This document shows, piece by piece, positions 52,961 to 64,000 of a stretch of 64,000 nt of DNA. Origin of the DNA: Cyprinodon diabolis (lineage: Eukaryota; Chordata; Actinopteri; Cyprinodontiformes; Cyprinodontidae); assembly GCA_030533445.1 (NCBI GenBank), contig CM060070.1, forward strand, positions 32,301,001 to 32,365,000, written 5' to 3'. The position numbers and the translations under genes are program-made. The notes beneath the pieces were generated by a model, which was given only the letters and a program-made list of their open reading frames with translations, was not told where the DNA came from and made no database searches. Numbering within the stretch: the first letter of the stretch is position 1; every line of letters starts with the position of its first letter.

Positions 52961-55139
52961 TATTTCAGGGTTGTCGAACCAGGAGCTATACATGACCAAC
53001 AGCCCTTTATGTCTTGTTTTTTTTCTTTTTTGTCTTTTTTTCTTGTTAAATCGTTTTCATGAAAGTAAGAAGTGCATTTTATTCTTGAAAATACAAATAC
53101 AAGAAATCACAGATCTTTGGTTTGAAAAATACAACAAAACACAACTCATAACACATGTATGTTTGTATTACTTCTGTTTTATGCAGAAAATTGGAGAAAA
53201 ACAGCTCTAAAGATTTTAAAGGATGCTGGCCCTTTGGTTTAGGTGGATGCCTGGCATTACATATTAGCATATTAATAACATATTAACATATTTAACCGAG
53301 ATGCATTTCCCTTTTTATTGATTTGACATTACCCTCACGATTGATTTAAATGTGCTCACTGAAATTTTGTTTGGAATGGTCACCCTAATGTTCCAAACTT
53401 TAGAAATTTTCATCTCTTAACAATCCGTTTTTCCTAATCTGCATGATACTGTTTGTTTACTAATGCCCTCTGACATCATTACTGAATTTTTACCCAGACA
53501 AAATTACACCGAGGACCATAAGCTTCTTGGCCCATTTTTGGGCTAATAAATGAGAAACGCATTGCTTGGTTATGTGCCTCGAACAGCAGAGAGATGCCTT
53601 AATTTATTAATTTCTTCATTATATATGTGCATGTATATATATTTATATATGTACATATGTGTGTGCAGTTGGCTTGTGCACACTGACCCCAAAAGTGTGC
53701 AACCCTTTTCTGATTTTTGTGCATAAAAGCAACATTAAACCTTACAACTACCTTGTACTACCTATTATCAGTGTCATGTAAAATCAGAATGAAAACTCTC
53801 TGGTTTTTAACTTGACAAAGTATCAGATATTTTGCTGTGGAGTTTAGTTCTCAAGCAAACACATGGCAGTACAGAAGAAATGAGCCTCAAACCCAGATCC
53901 ATTCTAATGTATTAAGGAGCACCACAAACAGCTAACACATAAGTAGATGAGCAGAAGTCTTGCATGGCTGCCGCTGATAAGAAAAATAAGGTCATGCGCT
54001 AACGTGGGAGAAAGCGCAACGCCAAGGTGAGCAATGGCCATGACATTTTCGCAAACCAGGCTAATTCCCCAGAAAATTTTGAAAGGGCACATTGCACATT
54101 ATTGCATCACGACGGTTATCATGTTCAAAGCATATCACTCTGTTTTCCGCTGAAGCTCATTTACTCCTGTCGCGAGTAATGTTCTTTGTCAAAGAGGCAC
54201 CAGCTGTCCAAAGAAACACACTTTTCAAATTACCATGCTTCATGGTTGGGTGTTTAAAAACAAAGCTTTAAAAGTAGAAATTCACTGAAGTTACAGGGTA
54301 GAACTAAGCAATAATCTTTAAAAAGCAAAGAAAATTTTTACTTCTAACTCCAATAGCACTCAAAGTTTTGGTCCTAGGCTGATATGAGTGCACGTGTGTC
54401 TTTATTATGTGTGCACGTGTGTGTTAGTGAGAGAACTGCAAACAGGGAAAAAAGACAGGAGTAATCATGAGAGTTGCTGCTGACTAAAGGGAGACACTAT
54501 GGAGTTTCCTCATCACATTGTGGGATTCCCTTTCCTATCCACAACAGGGAAGCATGAAACTCTTTGTGACTCTCCTGGGAGGAAACAGGAGCCTAGTCTG
54601 CTTTGTGACTCACCATGACCTCCAGCCGAACCCCTTATCTCATGCTTGTTTTAGAAATACAGAGGAGGAAATGGAAAGTGCTAGGGCTACAAATGTATTT
54701 TTCTATACATGTATTTCCATTTGCATCCATTTGCTTTACCTCATTCCTTATCACTAAATGTTCCTAATCATTAGGTCAGTTAGTCATTTTCTTCAAGAAA
54801 AACATGAATCATTACATGTCCCATAGTATTAGAACCATAAGTCAAAATGCACTTGTTGAAAGATATTCATGCAGTACCCTGGTATTTGCTGTAAGGTTCT
54901 TTGCTTTGGCTACATCCTTAAAAACACAGTAAAAAAACAGGTGAAAGAAAGAGATTTAGGGATGTGAAAATAAAGGCTGGTGTGTAACTATTGCAAGTAA
55001 AGAGGGAGACCATTTTGAGAAAAACAAATGGGCATCCAGATGCACACAGTAAATTAGTCATAATACTAGAAAACATGTTTTTTTTTTTTTAAATAGGTTT
55101 AAACCTTATTTGAGGTTTTTGAGCATGAATAGCCTTTCC
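52961..55139. other. AT-rich intergenic DNA, no gene seen
   Basis: Includes a TA-rich run (about 53620-53660). Nothing else recognised. Confidence 0.5.
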
Positions 55140-55155
55140 TAGGTCTTAACATATT
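55140..55155 (+). repeat. Target-site duplication, left copy
   Basis: 16 bp, identical to 55463-55478, directly next to the poly-T edge of the insertion. Confidence 0.85.
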
Positions 55156-55462
55156 TTTTTTTGTGATCAATTTTTTTTATTGTTTTTCACATTTTGTACA
55201 TTAGAGGAGGAACATGTGCACTAACCACTGGTAGTCAAAAGTTTGTACAGTGTATACAGATTTGTGTCATCAGAAGTAGAACACCTTTCCTCCCCGTCCA
55301 TGTTAACACTCCCCAGCCCTTGCCCTCATTTCCACCCTCCCCACCCATTGATGTCAAGGCATTAAAGAAATAGCAACAATAATAATAAAAAATGATAGTA
55401 AGAAATGAAAGTAAGAAAAAAAAGGTGGAAATAAAGTAAATAAAATCAGTAAAATAAAATAA
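55156..55462 (-). mobile_element. Short LINE-like (L1-type) retroposed insertion with target duplication
   Basis: 307 bp between two copies of a 16-bp direct repeat, TAGGTCTTAACATATT (55140-55155 and 55463-55478). On the minus strand the insert ends with AATAAAAAAAATTGATCAC and a poly-A run next to the target copy at 55140-55155. Long target duplication plus a 3' A-tail is the mark of target-primed reverse transcription. The body has no open frame, as in a strongly 5'-truncated L1-type copy or a SINE. Confidence 0.8.
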
Positions 55463-55478
55463 TAGGTCTTAACATATT
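55463..55478 (+). repeat. Target-site duplication, right copy
   Basis: 16 bp, identical to 55140-55155, at the other edge of the 307-bp insertion. Confidence 0.85.
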
Positions 55479-55529
55479 AAAGGCAAAACTTTACATCTTG
55501 ACATTGACATATTTGTATTTGGTGGTCGT

Positions 55530-55850
55530 TTTTGAATCATTTACTGGTGCATTTTCCTGCAACACAAACCAAGTGACTCCGACAGTGGCATTGAGGCCTC
55601 ATATCATCGTACTATCACCACCATGTTTGGCTGCTGGTGTGATGTTACTCATTCTAAAAGGATTGGCTTGTTTTACATTAGATGTGATGGAAAGCAGATC
55701 TTTCAGAAAGTAATTTTTTCGTCTCACTGTTCCACAGAATATTTTCTTAATAAAGTCTTAGATGGGCCTTTTGGAACTCTCCCATGGAGGCCATTTTTAC
55801 CCAGTCTCGTTTTAACTGTTAAATCATGAACACTGACCTCTTGTTGGATT
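55530..55850 (-). mobile_element. Decayed Tc1-like transposon relic (lineage 3)
   Basis: Plus-strand blocks ACTATCACCACCATGTTTGG (about 55611-55630), CACTGTTCCACAGAATATTT (about 55726-55745) and GGAACTCTCCCATGGAGGCC (about 55772-55791) are antisense signatures of a fish Tc1 transposase gene, in the correct order but with deletions between them. No terminal repeat is visible. The LINE-like insertion at 55156 lies just to the left. Confidence 0.7.
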
Positions 55851-56046
55851 ATGATAAAAACAAAACAAAAAAAAAACTGCTAAGTTTGCTTTAAAATCTA
55901 GGAAATGTTTTGTTTATAGATATTTTTCTAGGAAAAAGGAAAAAAATAATAATTTGAGAACTACATGTTGTAGCTACTTAGGTTATTTTTTTTAAACATT
56001 TTTTTCTTGTTTTCACAAACTAAAATATTTAAGTGTGACTAAGATG
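55851..56046. other. AT-rich spacer
   Basis: Poly-A and poly-T runs only. Confidence 0.6.
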
Positions 56047-56205
56047 AGTGGCAGCATAGTTGTTGGGGGATAGGGCTTGGAATCCTGAGGTTGTGAGTTC
56101 GAAACCCACTCCAACAAACTGCCACTCTGACTCTCTGAGCAAGACCCTTGGTCCGCCATTGCACTCTGGGCGCTGCACAGTGGCAGCCTACTGCTCCCCA
56201 ATATA
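56047..56205 (+). mobile_element. tRNA-derived SINE
   Basis: The 5' part resembles a tRNA: an A-box-like stretch near 56057-56070 and a B box GTTCGAAAC at 56097-56105 within GGTTGTGAGTTCGAAACCCA. The body then reads CTGAGCAAGACCCTTGG and GGGCGCTGCACAGTGGC, typical of common fish tRNA-derived SINEs. The internal A and B boxes would act as an RNA polymerase III promoter. The 3' end is approximate. Confidence 0.75.
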
Positions 56206-57594
56206 TACTTATTGTATAATATAAATTTATCTTTAGATGTTATAAAAAAGAAAGAAATCCTAAAGAATTTTAAAAAAGGGACTTTAGATGAGTAAAAAGA
56301 TATATTATTTAAAGAACTGTTCAACACCCTAAACCCTAGAGGACTCTTAATATAGCTAGCAAAATAAAAGTTACAAATATTGACACTTAGACTTAGACAG
56401 ATTTTATTTGTCAATTTGTTTACACAAGTGTAAAACAAAAAGGACTTTCGTATGGAACAGCTCTCTGGACAGTTTCATCTTTTTAAAAGTGGGGAAGAAA
56501 CTGTAGTGGAAATATTGGGATAACATTTCAGATAAAGCATTAGATAAGAGGGAACTTACTTTTAAAGTTTAAAGCTGCATGGAATATAGACATATAAGGC
56601 TAATTAAGGATGTAATGAATAACTTTACTCGTTACCATCCAATATCAGCATATGTGCATTCTTAAACTGCCGTCATGCACAAAAACATAATTTCTGTCTA
56701 ATTTCTTGTATCATTAGACCTTGAGGGGATTAATTTGTTACACACCTAATAATATTATTTTTCCATAATTCTCCTTAATCATGACAGTTCAAAGCTTATT
56801 GAGCCATCTATGAAATTAAACAGCTTTCTCTGCTATTTGTATAAGGCTGGAATTCAGAAATGGTGTATGTAAAACTTACCTTTTTTGGCTATTGTCAGAA
56901 CAGCCTTACTAGTTATTTCATGTTTTCTGGTGATCCAACAATTTCCACCTGTATGGTCTTTTATAGTCTAAAGGCTGATTTATACTCAGAAACCAGGTGG
57001 TCTGCGCGTGTGTCACAGTGAATGCAAATGTGCCTCTGCCCCTTCCACAGACACTCTGGTGCACCTCTCCAAAATTGTAGGTGGCTGCAGACAGTGCCAC
57101 AGACAGGAGACCTCTGATTGGTCAATTCTACATCCGTTCTACTCTATGCATTTTTTCCTTTTGGTACTTTACCGGCTTGTTTTTTTTTCTATGACCGCCA
57201 TTGTGGAAAACGACTCATGAAGATAGGCCAGCTAGAACAGCGAGGTGTGCAACAATGCTTGGGACCCCCTTTACACTTGGACCCCCTTTCCACTTGGACC
57301 CCTGCTCTTGTTTGCCCTCATTTCCCTCCGTTGTCGCACAAACATGCATTTTTCCACTTACTGGCCACCTCGCCCATATCTAAACCCACAGCAGGTTTAT
57401 GATTGTCCCTTTTGCGTTGTGGCGTGGAATAACATAGCGCAGACCACGCTTCAAAATTGGGCATAAATTAAAAATACCTGCGACAAGCTCACTGCAACAC
57501 ACTGCTGCGGGAGTATAACCAGCCCTTTAGCCTTCACTATCTCCTTTCTAAAGGACAGACAATATCTCTTCATCTACCTCTCCTAAGGGTTACA
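56206..57594. other. Intergenic DNA, no gene seen
   Basis: A short tandem of GGACCCCCTTT-like units lies at 57260-57305. Open frames are short and overlap low-complexity sequence. Confidence 0.5.
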
Positions 57595-57890
57595 GTTGGG
57601 CCAGAGCCTATTTTCGGCAGTCTATGGGCGAGATGCAAGATACACCCTCGAAAGATCCACACTCTGTCCCAGGGCAACACAGAGGGGTGTACAATGCACA
57701 CACTCACAACTAAGGAAGGCAATACGGCAAAACAGTCATGTTTTTGGACGGTGGGAAGAAGCCAGCGTGCTGGGAGAGAACCCACACATGCACATTCAAA
57801 CTTCATGCAAAAAGACCCCAGGCCAGGAATTGAACCCAGAACCTTTTTGCTGCAAGGCAACAGCGCTACAGAATGAACCCCTGTGCAGAC
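57595..57890 (-). mobile_element. tRNA-derived SINE-like repeat, minus orientation
   Basis: On the minus strand this starts near 57890 with a tRNA-like segment (GCGCTGTTGCCTTGCAGCAA) and a B box GTTCAATTC (57827-57835, minus). It runs into CGTCCAAAAACATGAC and CAGGGTGTATCTTGC-like blocks known from a very common fish repeat. It has diverged and is partly deleted. It could also be the tail of a LINE that shares this tRNA-like end. Confidence 0.65.
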
Positions 57891-60439
57891 ATAATAATTT
57901 TCCCAATGTAATGTTTTTCATTTGACAACGGGATACATCTTAAAGAGTGAGCAGAAGAAACAAAAATGATTGATTGAAAACTTAAGAGTAAAGAGTTTAT
58001 GTTCCAGTTTTGTGAGGATGCTTTATTTGTAGACCTTAATGTTAAACTTAAAAAAACTCATTAATCTCATTAACTTTACGCAAAACTTTTTAGGATAAAG
58101 TAAAATGCTTAGACTATACAAATCTGATGAACTGAAGACCTCAGTCATTTTTGGGGAAAAATATTTTTTTTTTAATTTATGGACAATATCTCCTTGACCC
58201 ATGTGACAGCGTAGTACTGACATAGTGAAGATTCACTGCTGTTTTTCTTTCTTTTGGAAGTTTGCTTCCTTCCTCCCTTCCTTCCCCTCTTCCTCTCCTT
58301 CAGCCTTGAGCTCTGTCTGAGTTTGGTGTCATGGCCCAACAGTCAGAAACGAGCCGGCGGTGAGCCTGGAGTACATCAAACACACACCAGACGCTGCAGC
58401 CGGAAGACAGGCAGGAACTGTGAAACTCTGCTCAACCCGGTCACTGTTTATCATCAAAAAAAGCAGCCCTAGAAAGAGCGGGTGTCAGGCAGGTGGGGTG
58501 GGGATGTAAGCTTATACACAGACCTGTTTTTTTTTTAAAGGATGTTGCTTTGCTCAGACTTGTCTGAAGACAGAGTTAGTTATAGGAGGGAGAATGAAAA
58601 GATCAGACTCGGAGTCATGTGGTTGCTGAGTTCTCATTCATCAGCAAACCTCTTTTCTTTTTCTGCATGGCAATTACAAAAAATAAATAAATAAAAAATA
58701 GCACATGCCAATTTTCCAAAAGAAAAGGTTATTTCAGTGGATGAAGATAGACTTAACCTGTGTATAATCAAAGAGAAAAACAATGAAACCGAGTTCTCAT
58801 TGTGGCTTTCCTGTGCAGCTTTTTGACATTTTGCAGGGCTGTTTTTCACTAAATGTGTTTTGATTAAAGAGAACTAAGTGGTTAGATAAGCAGTTTTATA
58901 TAATCCCTACACCTGTATATTATTTTGTCACAGATTTCTTTGTTTCCATCAGAGATCACATGTATTAAATGCAATAGTTTTGGGAGAATTACTTTATATA
59001 AACTTGAAATAAGATTGACAGCTATTTTGTATTTTTTTATGTTGACTGATGAATTGCAGATTAAAGTCATTCAGAAATTTAAATCTAAACATGCTTAGCA
59101 TAAACAAAGCCAGACAGGCTTTAAACCAATGTGAAACGAGTCGGGGTCAGAGCTATCAAATGTCTGTCAGTCAGACCAGATCTTCTCCATAAGGCTAGAA
59201 AATATCGATCTTCTTGATTGATTAGAGACTCTGTCCATCTGCTTAATCCCAATGTCACTATGTTCCGAGAAAAGCAGAGTTGTGGAGCAAGGAAAATAAT
59301 AACCAAGATAACAACATATGAATGCAGATGGGTTGGTGCTTCAGGAGCTGCAGGAGGGGACAGAGAGTCCAGCCGGTCGAGCTCGAACAGCTGGTGTTGA
59401 TAGCTAATCTGTTCCTTGCTGGCACTTTTTGTAAAACATGAAACCCAGCAACCTGATAGCATGAATTAATAAATGAACAATTTCTCCTACATCAGGGCCC
59501 CCTGTTCCATCTGGGTTTCTGTACACAGACACAATAGACACTTAGAAGGGGCCCGCAGGGCTTTTCATTCCCTCAAGTACAAACTGCGCAGGCCGCTGGA
59601 TGACTGAGAACCACTTGATCACATAATGACACCAAAAGATGGTATCCTGGCTCATGCTGCAACTGAAGTAACACACAGTGTGGGAACCGTGAATAGGGTT
59701 TTTGGAGGGAAGTGGCTGCTGCTTCTCTCCTTCTCTTTTTTGGGATATTTAAAGCAGGCCTAATAAGCAGTGTGGGCGGGGAATGAGGAACCATTAGCTC
59801 AATAACCCCAGCGTTCTCTAGATTCTTTGCTTTTCAAACCCAAGCAATGGGAACACCTGCATCAAGAGACATGCGAGGAAAGGAGGGGGTGTGAGGGTAG
59901 CTTGGAGCTGGAAATGTGAACTAAGCAGTTGAAACACAGAAATGCACTTCGTCTCTACAAGTTTATATGAGAAGAATCCTCTTTTCTGACATCATGTGCA
60001 TTTTGCAAAAAGTCAAGGTAGCTCATCTGTTACAAATTTTGCAACACCAACTACCATTTTTATATATAAGGTTTTAAAGGAGTAAAAAAAATAAGGAAAA
60101 GCTGTCGCCTTGCCCGATCACTTCCATTGAAGAGTACTTAAAATGCACATGTGAAAAAGGATTATTACTGTGATTACTGGATTATTTTCCAGCTGATACC
60201 AACAAGCGAGAAATTATGCCAAAAGTGGCACCTGAATTTGAAGGGAACTGTAAAATTTGAGACCTTTGCCTTTTGGCTAAGCTCTCTTCACTACAACAGA
60301 CCAGTGCAGCGTCCACATCATGGTTGCAGCAGCACCAACCTGTCTATTTATTTCCTGCTCAATTTTCACCTCACTTAGGTACAAGACCCCAAAAAACTTA
60401 AACTCCATCAGTTGAGGCAGGAACGTCCCTTTGACCTAA
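57891..60439. other. Intergenic DNA, no gene seen
   Basis: A C/T-rich tract lies at 58260-58305. GC-richer patches at 58340-58500 and 59490-59820 contain no frame I recognise. Confidence 0.45.
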
Positions 60440-60960
60440 AGGGGCAAGCAACCTCTTTCCAGTCAAGAACCATGTCTGCAGACTTGAAGGAACTGATCCT
60501 CATCCTGGCAGCGGCCAATCAACTGTGAACTGTCACATTGAATCCTGTAGATTTGGGCAGGAGTGATCCTGCAGAACCAGGTTATCTGCAAAGAGCAGGG
60601 ATGAAATCCACCAGTCCCCAAACCAGGCCCCCTTCAACCCTTAGCTGCACCTTGAAATCCTGTCCATAAAGGTTATGAACACGACTAGTGACAGAAGGCA
60701 GCGCTGCCTAAGTCCAGCATGCACTGGAAACAGGTCGAACTTAATGCCTGAAATGCAGACCAAACTCCTATTCCGCTTGCACAGTGACTGCAGGGCCCCC
60801 AACTCTGCACCCCTGTAGTTCATGTTCAGGGTAACATGATCGATTCATTCAAAGGCCATCTCCAAGTCCACAAAAAAGATGTGGACAGGTTTGGGCATTT
60901 CCAATGAACCTGTAGAGCTAGTACAGTGTTCCAAACCAGGATGAAAACAACACTGCTTCT
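60440..60960 (-). mobile_element. Non-LTR retrotransposon (LINE) reverse transcriptase relic
   Basis: The minus-strand frame 60641-60823 reads LCKRNRSLVCISG, then FDLFPVHAGLRQRCLLSLVVF and FMDRIS. This is the segment of a fish LINE reverse transcriptase just before the catalytic YxDD-type motif, with substitutions in the otherwise conserved GLRQGCPLSP region and stops on either side. Flanking DNA on both sides (60470-60640 and 60824-60930) continues the same gene in broken frames. It is a dead fragment; the exact clade is not certain. Confidence 0.7.
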
Positions 60961-62099
60961 CCTAAGTTAATTAAGTTATGGTTTCTAACCAGATGGTTAT
61001 TTTCATACATATTACTATGGAGCGCTCTGTTGGTTGAATAATATCACAGTTTTTAAACAAAAACTATGACGAAATTCTACCGGTAGGTCTTTTTATATCA
61101 ATTAAATATGTTTGGCTTCAAAAGAAGGAAGACATGTGCGGTTAAAATAATATCCATCAACTTGTTCACACTTGCTAAGAAGGAAACACTTATCCCACAT
61201 GTGTGCTTTGCCATTGACAGCTGCAATTGATGAAAATGATGACAAAAGGAGAAAAGAATGAAACAGAGGCATTGTGGGTGCTGAGTGAGCCTGTCAGGCA
61301 GCTGATGTATGGCGGGACAGATGCAGCAGGGTGGGAGGCTGAGGTAAGCTGGCAGGCAGGGCACTGAGGATAAAGAACACAGAAGAGGAGCAGGCATGCA
61401 AGCTATGTGATGATTATCAGAAAACACAGAGGCCGACTGTTCTCCACCCAGCCCGGCTGGGAGGCACAAGGCTGGTCCCAAAGCAGGTGTGCTGGGTTGA
61501 GAAACAGGGAAAGGGGGGAGGGTCAGAGAGGCAGACAAAAAGGAAAATTGAGACTAAGGCAGGGATAAAAAAAAAAAGCGAAAAATAACAAAATACACTA
61601 AGACAGAAGTAATTATTGATAAAAGACTGAAAGACAGAAATACATGTCTGAGATAAGAAAACGGGTCGCAGCAGGTGAAGGAGAACAGACCAGAAATCTT
61701 ACTGGAAGCTATGTTCATCATTAGTCTCTCACATGGTTCAATAAAGAGTTCAGACATGCAAGCCTTCCTGCCTTCCAGCATCTGCCTGCATGTTTAGATG
61801 TCAATATAGAGTGCCATGTATCAAAGGAATCAGAGAGATCAATGGCGAGCAAAGACAAGCGTAAGTGGATCAGGGTGCCCCTCAGCTGACCCTTTATCAT
61901 CCCCGTACATAAAGCATGTCTTTTAGCCCCTGTGCACACACAAAGATTAACCTGATGTTCAGCCAGATACAGATAAATGCAGGCAAAACTCAGTTGTGAA
62001 CACAAATACTAAAACAGCTAGTAAGATGACAGCAACCAAGTGCATATAGGCATCTAGACTGAGGATGACTTGCTGAAGAAACTGAAAATCAGAAAGGGG
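60961..62099. other. Intergenic DNA, no gene seen
   Basis: Contains a GC-richer purine-biased stretch at 61270-61520. The 146-aa minus-strand open frame there (61098-61538) is Pro/Leu/Cys-rich by composition, with no recognised domain. Confidence 0.45.
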
Positions 62100-62780
62100 A
62101 AGAAAGAGGAGTTAATTGGCTTTGAGAATGTCATGACTGCTGGTGCCATTCAGTCTGCACAAGGAATTTTAGCAACATTTGAGCTACTGCAAATGTTAGT
62201 CACAGCCATCTTTTACAGAGAATGGTCCTAGAAGTAGCTCCAACAACAACTTGTTATAACCTAGGTATGAGGAATGGTATTCCTGAACGCATAACATATT
62301 AAACCTTGAAGCAGTTAGGTTACAGCAGCAAGAAACCACGATGGGAGCCTCCCCCGTCAGCAAGGAACAGGGAACTGAGATTGCAATTTGCACAGGCTGA
62401 CTACAACTGGACATTAACAGAAGGGGAAAATAACTGTCTAGTCGGATGAATCTTGATTTTGGTTGTGACATTCAGATTTAAAGGTCAGAATTTGGCTTAA
62501 ACCACATGAAAGCATGGTTCCACCTTGCCTTTTACCAACAGGGTGCTGGAGGAAGTGCAATAATGAGGTGGATATTATCTTTGTGCCCTCTAGTGCCAGC
62601 AGGAATTACCTGATCCTACCCGATTATTGTTGTTAGTTTGGACCGAAAATCCCAAAGGAATGGTTTTGACACCTCGTTGAATCTAACCTGGCTACATTTT
62701 AAAGTAGCAAGGCACCTCGGAATGCAGAAGGGATTTATAATTGGAGCTATATGAAATCTTACCTAAAAGAAATGGCTGGT
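62100..62780 (+). mobile_element. Decayed Tc1-like transposon relic (lineage 4)
   Basis: Plus-strand blocks of a further fish Tc1 transposase gene appear in order: GTCATGACTGCTGGTGCCAT (62130-62149), ACAGAGAATGGTCCTAGA, CTTGAAGCAGTTAGGTTACA (about 62307-62326), TTTGCACAGGCTGACTAC and CATGAAAGCATGGTTCCACC. A 3' block near 62640-62690 (CACCTCGTTGAATCTA) follows after a large internal deletion that removes the middle of the catalytic domain. Many stops. No terminal repeats were found. Confidence 0.75.
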
Positions 62781-64000
62781 GGGTGTAGTTTAGCACTTAA
62801 ATACATTTCACTTTAAATCAGTCATACTTGCAAAATCCTAATATGACTAAAACTGTACATTTGTGGTTTTGTGAAGGTCAAATTTACCCTGTGCAGTGGC
62901 CTTTGAAGATGAACAAGTTTCTTTCTCAAACTGTTTTAAAGCTGTTAAGGTGTTTACAGGGCAAATAACTGACATGTGATTCCACATTGCAACACAATTA
63001 CACACAGATAAATCAGCATACACAAGTGTAAACCTTTAGTGTGAAAACACACACACACACACAATGATACACAGCCACGGATGCCTTGTCAGCTGCTGCT
63101 GCTGGTAAAGAGCACAGGCTGTGGGAGTGCAGGGACATTTCTCGCTAAGGGAAGTGCTTGGGTTTTGTGGTCTCGTTTTAGCCCTAGTGTTGAGAAATGG
63201 CCGAATGCTGCTTTCATTTCTACTTGAGAGACTTGCAATTACGCTCTGCACGGTCACATGGACAAGATGCATGGCTTTTTACTGCACCTTCGAGGCCATC
63301 CAGGGCTGATATGCCGAGGAATGAAAAATATTGATGCAGCTCCTCCCTCCCTTTACTTCCCCCCAACACCCTGGCTCTCCAATCTTTACACATGCATGTA
63401 CACATATGTGCTTCTGTTACTGTCCTGTGTTCGGAATTGCCTCTGGGTCTAGCTCTTTGTAAAATCTTTGTATTAGCCGGTCTCAAAGCATCAAACATAT
63501 CCTAAGATGGAATGAATAGATTCACCAAAAACACTTTGGATGTTCTCGGGCAATTATGGCTATTATGCCAGTAATGCTTATATTGTTTTCTCCTCCAGTT
63601 ACTCAGATAAAATATAGATCGATATCCTGAAACAATAAATGAGTAGCAGCATCAGATATAAACACAAAATCCTGATTTAAATAGCAAAGAGTTGCCATTA
63701 ATCTACTGCTTGTGTGTGTTTCTTCTGCATTGTAATGCACTTTCTTTTGTCTGTGCATCCTCTTACTTGGTTTCAAAGTTGTTTTTTTTCTACCTCTTCC
63801 ATCGACAAGCAGAGCATTTTTTTCCAGCCAAGGAAGACATTGATAAATTACCACAAGCTGAGCAGGAGAGTCACAATTAAGATCCCATCAGGATAAAGGT
63901 AAAGGTAAATTATTTACATTAACAAGACGGCTTAGATCACCACATATTCCTGTGCAAAATAAAGCAGAAAATAAAGCGTCTTCCTCTCAAAGCTGAAAGA
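62781..64000. other. Intergenic DNA, no gene seen
   Basis: An AC microsatellite lies at 63047-63062. The remaining open frames are short and unrecognised. Confidence 0.5.
63047..63062. repeat. AC microsatellite
   Basis: Eight AC dinucleotides in a row. Confidence 0.85.

Noticed and set aside
56013..56438. 141-aa minus-strand frame
   Set aside because: It overlaps the plus-strand SINE and AT-rich DNA; no protein similarity.
57260..57305. Short tandem GGACCCCCTTT-like repeat
   Set aside because: Only about two to three imperfect units, too few to treat as a satellite or regulatory array.
61098..61538. 146-aa minus-strand frame rich in Leu, Pro and Cys
   Set aside because: It sits in purine-biased DNA without splice context or similarity, and ends in AT-rich sequence. 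Treated as chance.

Overview
This is vertebrate nuclear DNA, most likely from a teleost fish. The coding sequence is split by introns with GT-AG sites. Intergenic DNA is AT-rich. The transposable elements are typical of fish: several Tc1/mariner lineages, a hAT element, L2- and L1-like LINE pieces, tRNA-derived SINEs and a Ty3/gypsy gag. I cannot name the species. No bacterial, CRISPR or operon-like feature is present.

The left end (1-4570) is a transposon nest. A decayed Ty3/gypsy-like LTR retrotransposon lies on the minus strand, with gag running off the left edge. It is interrupted by a complete 1,248-bp Tc1-like transposon (773-2020) with perfect 29-bp terminal repeats, TA target duplications and an intact 343-aa DD34E transposase. 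About 1.3 kb further on, a second copy of the same length and the same predicted proteins (3323-4570) sits in the opposite orientation.

From about 8.1 to 33.7 kb there is one protein-coding gene on the plus strand, midnolin (midn). I resolve seven coding exons (10709-30352) that join in frame to a 541-aa protein. It has an N-terminal ubiquitin-like domain, two conserved blocks matching the split Catch region, a low-complexity linker with ten consecutive histidines, and a basic C-terminal helix. A 5' non-coding exon ending at 8746, two candidate promoters and a 3' UTR of about 3.3 kb are inferred. Midnolin delivers short-lived nuclear proteins, notably immediate-early transcription factors, to the proteasome without ubiquitination.

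From 33.7 to 64 kb I find no convincing protein-coding gene. The stretch is AT-rich intergenic or intronic DNA holding transposon relics: four decayed Tc1-like copies of at least three lineages, an L2-like LINE with its 3' tail, a non-LTR reverse transcriptase relic, a short LINE-like insertion with a 16-bp target duplication, and two tRNA-derived SINE-like repeats. One weak exon candidate lies near 40.4-40.5 kb on the minus strand.

I did not find a clear new biological system. The points most worth following are the identical inverted Tc1 pair (recent mobilisation, or an assembly or inversion question), the possible dual promoter and 3' UTR stem-loop of midn, and the polyhistidine expansion in its linker.
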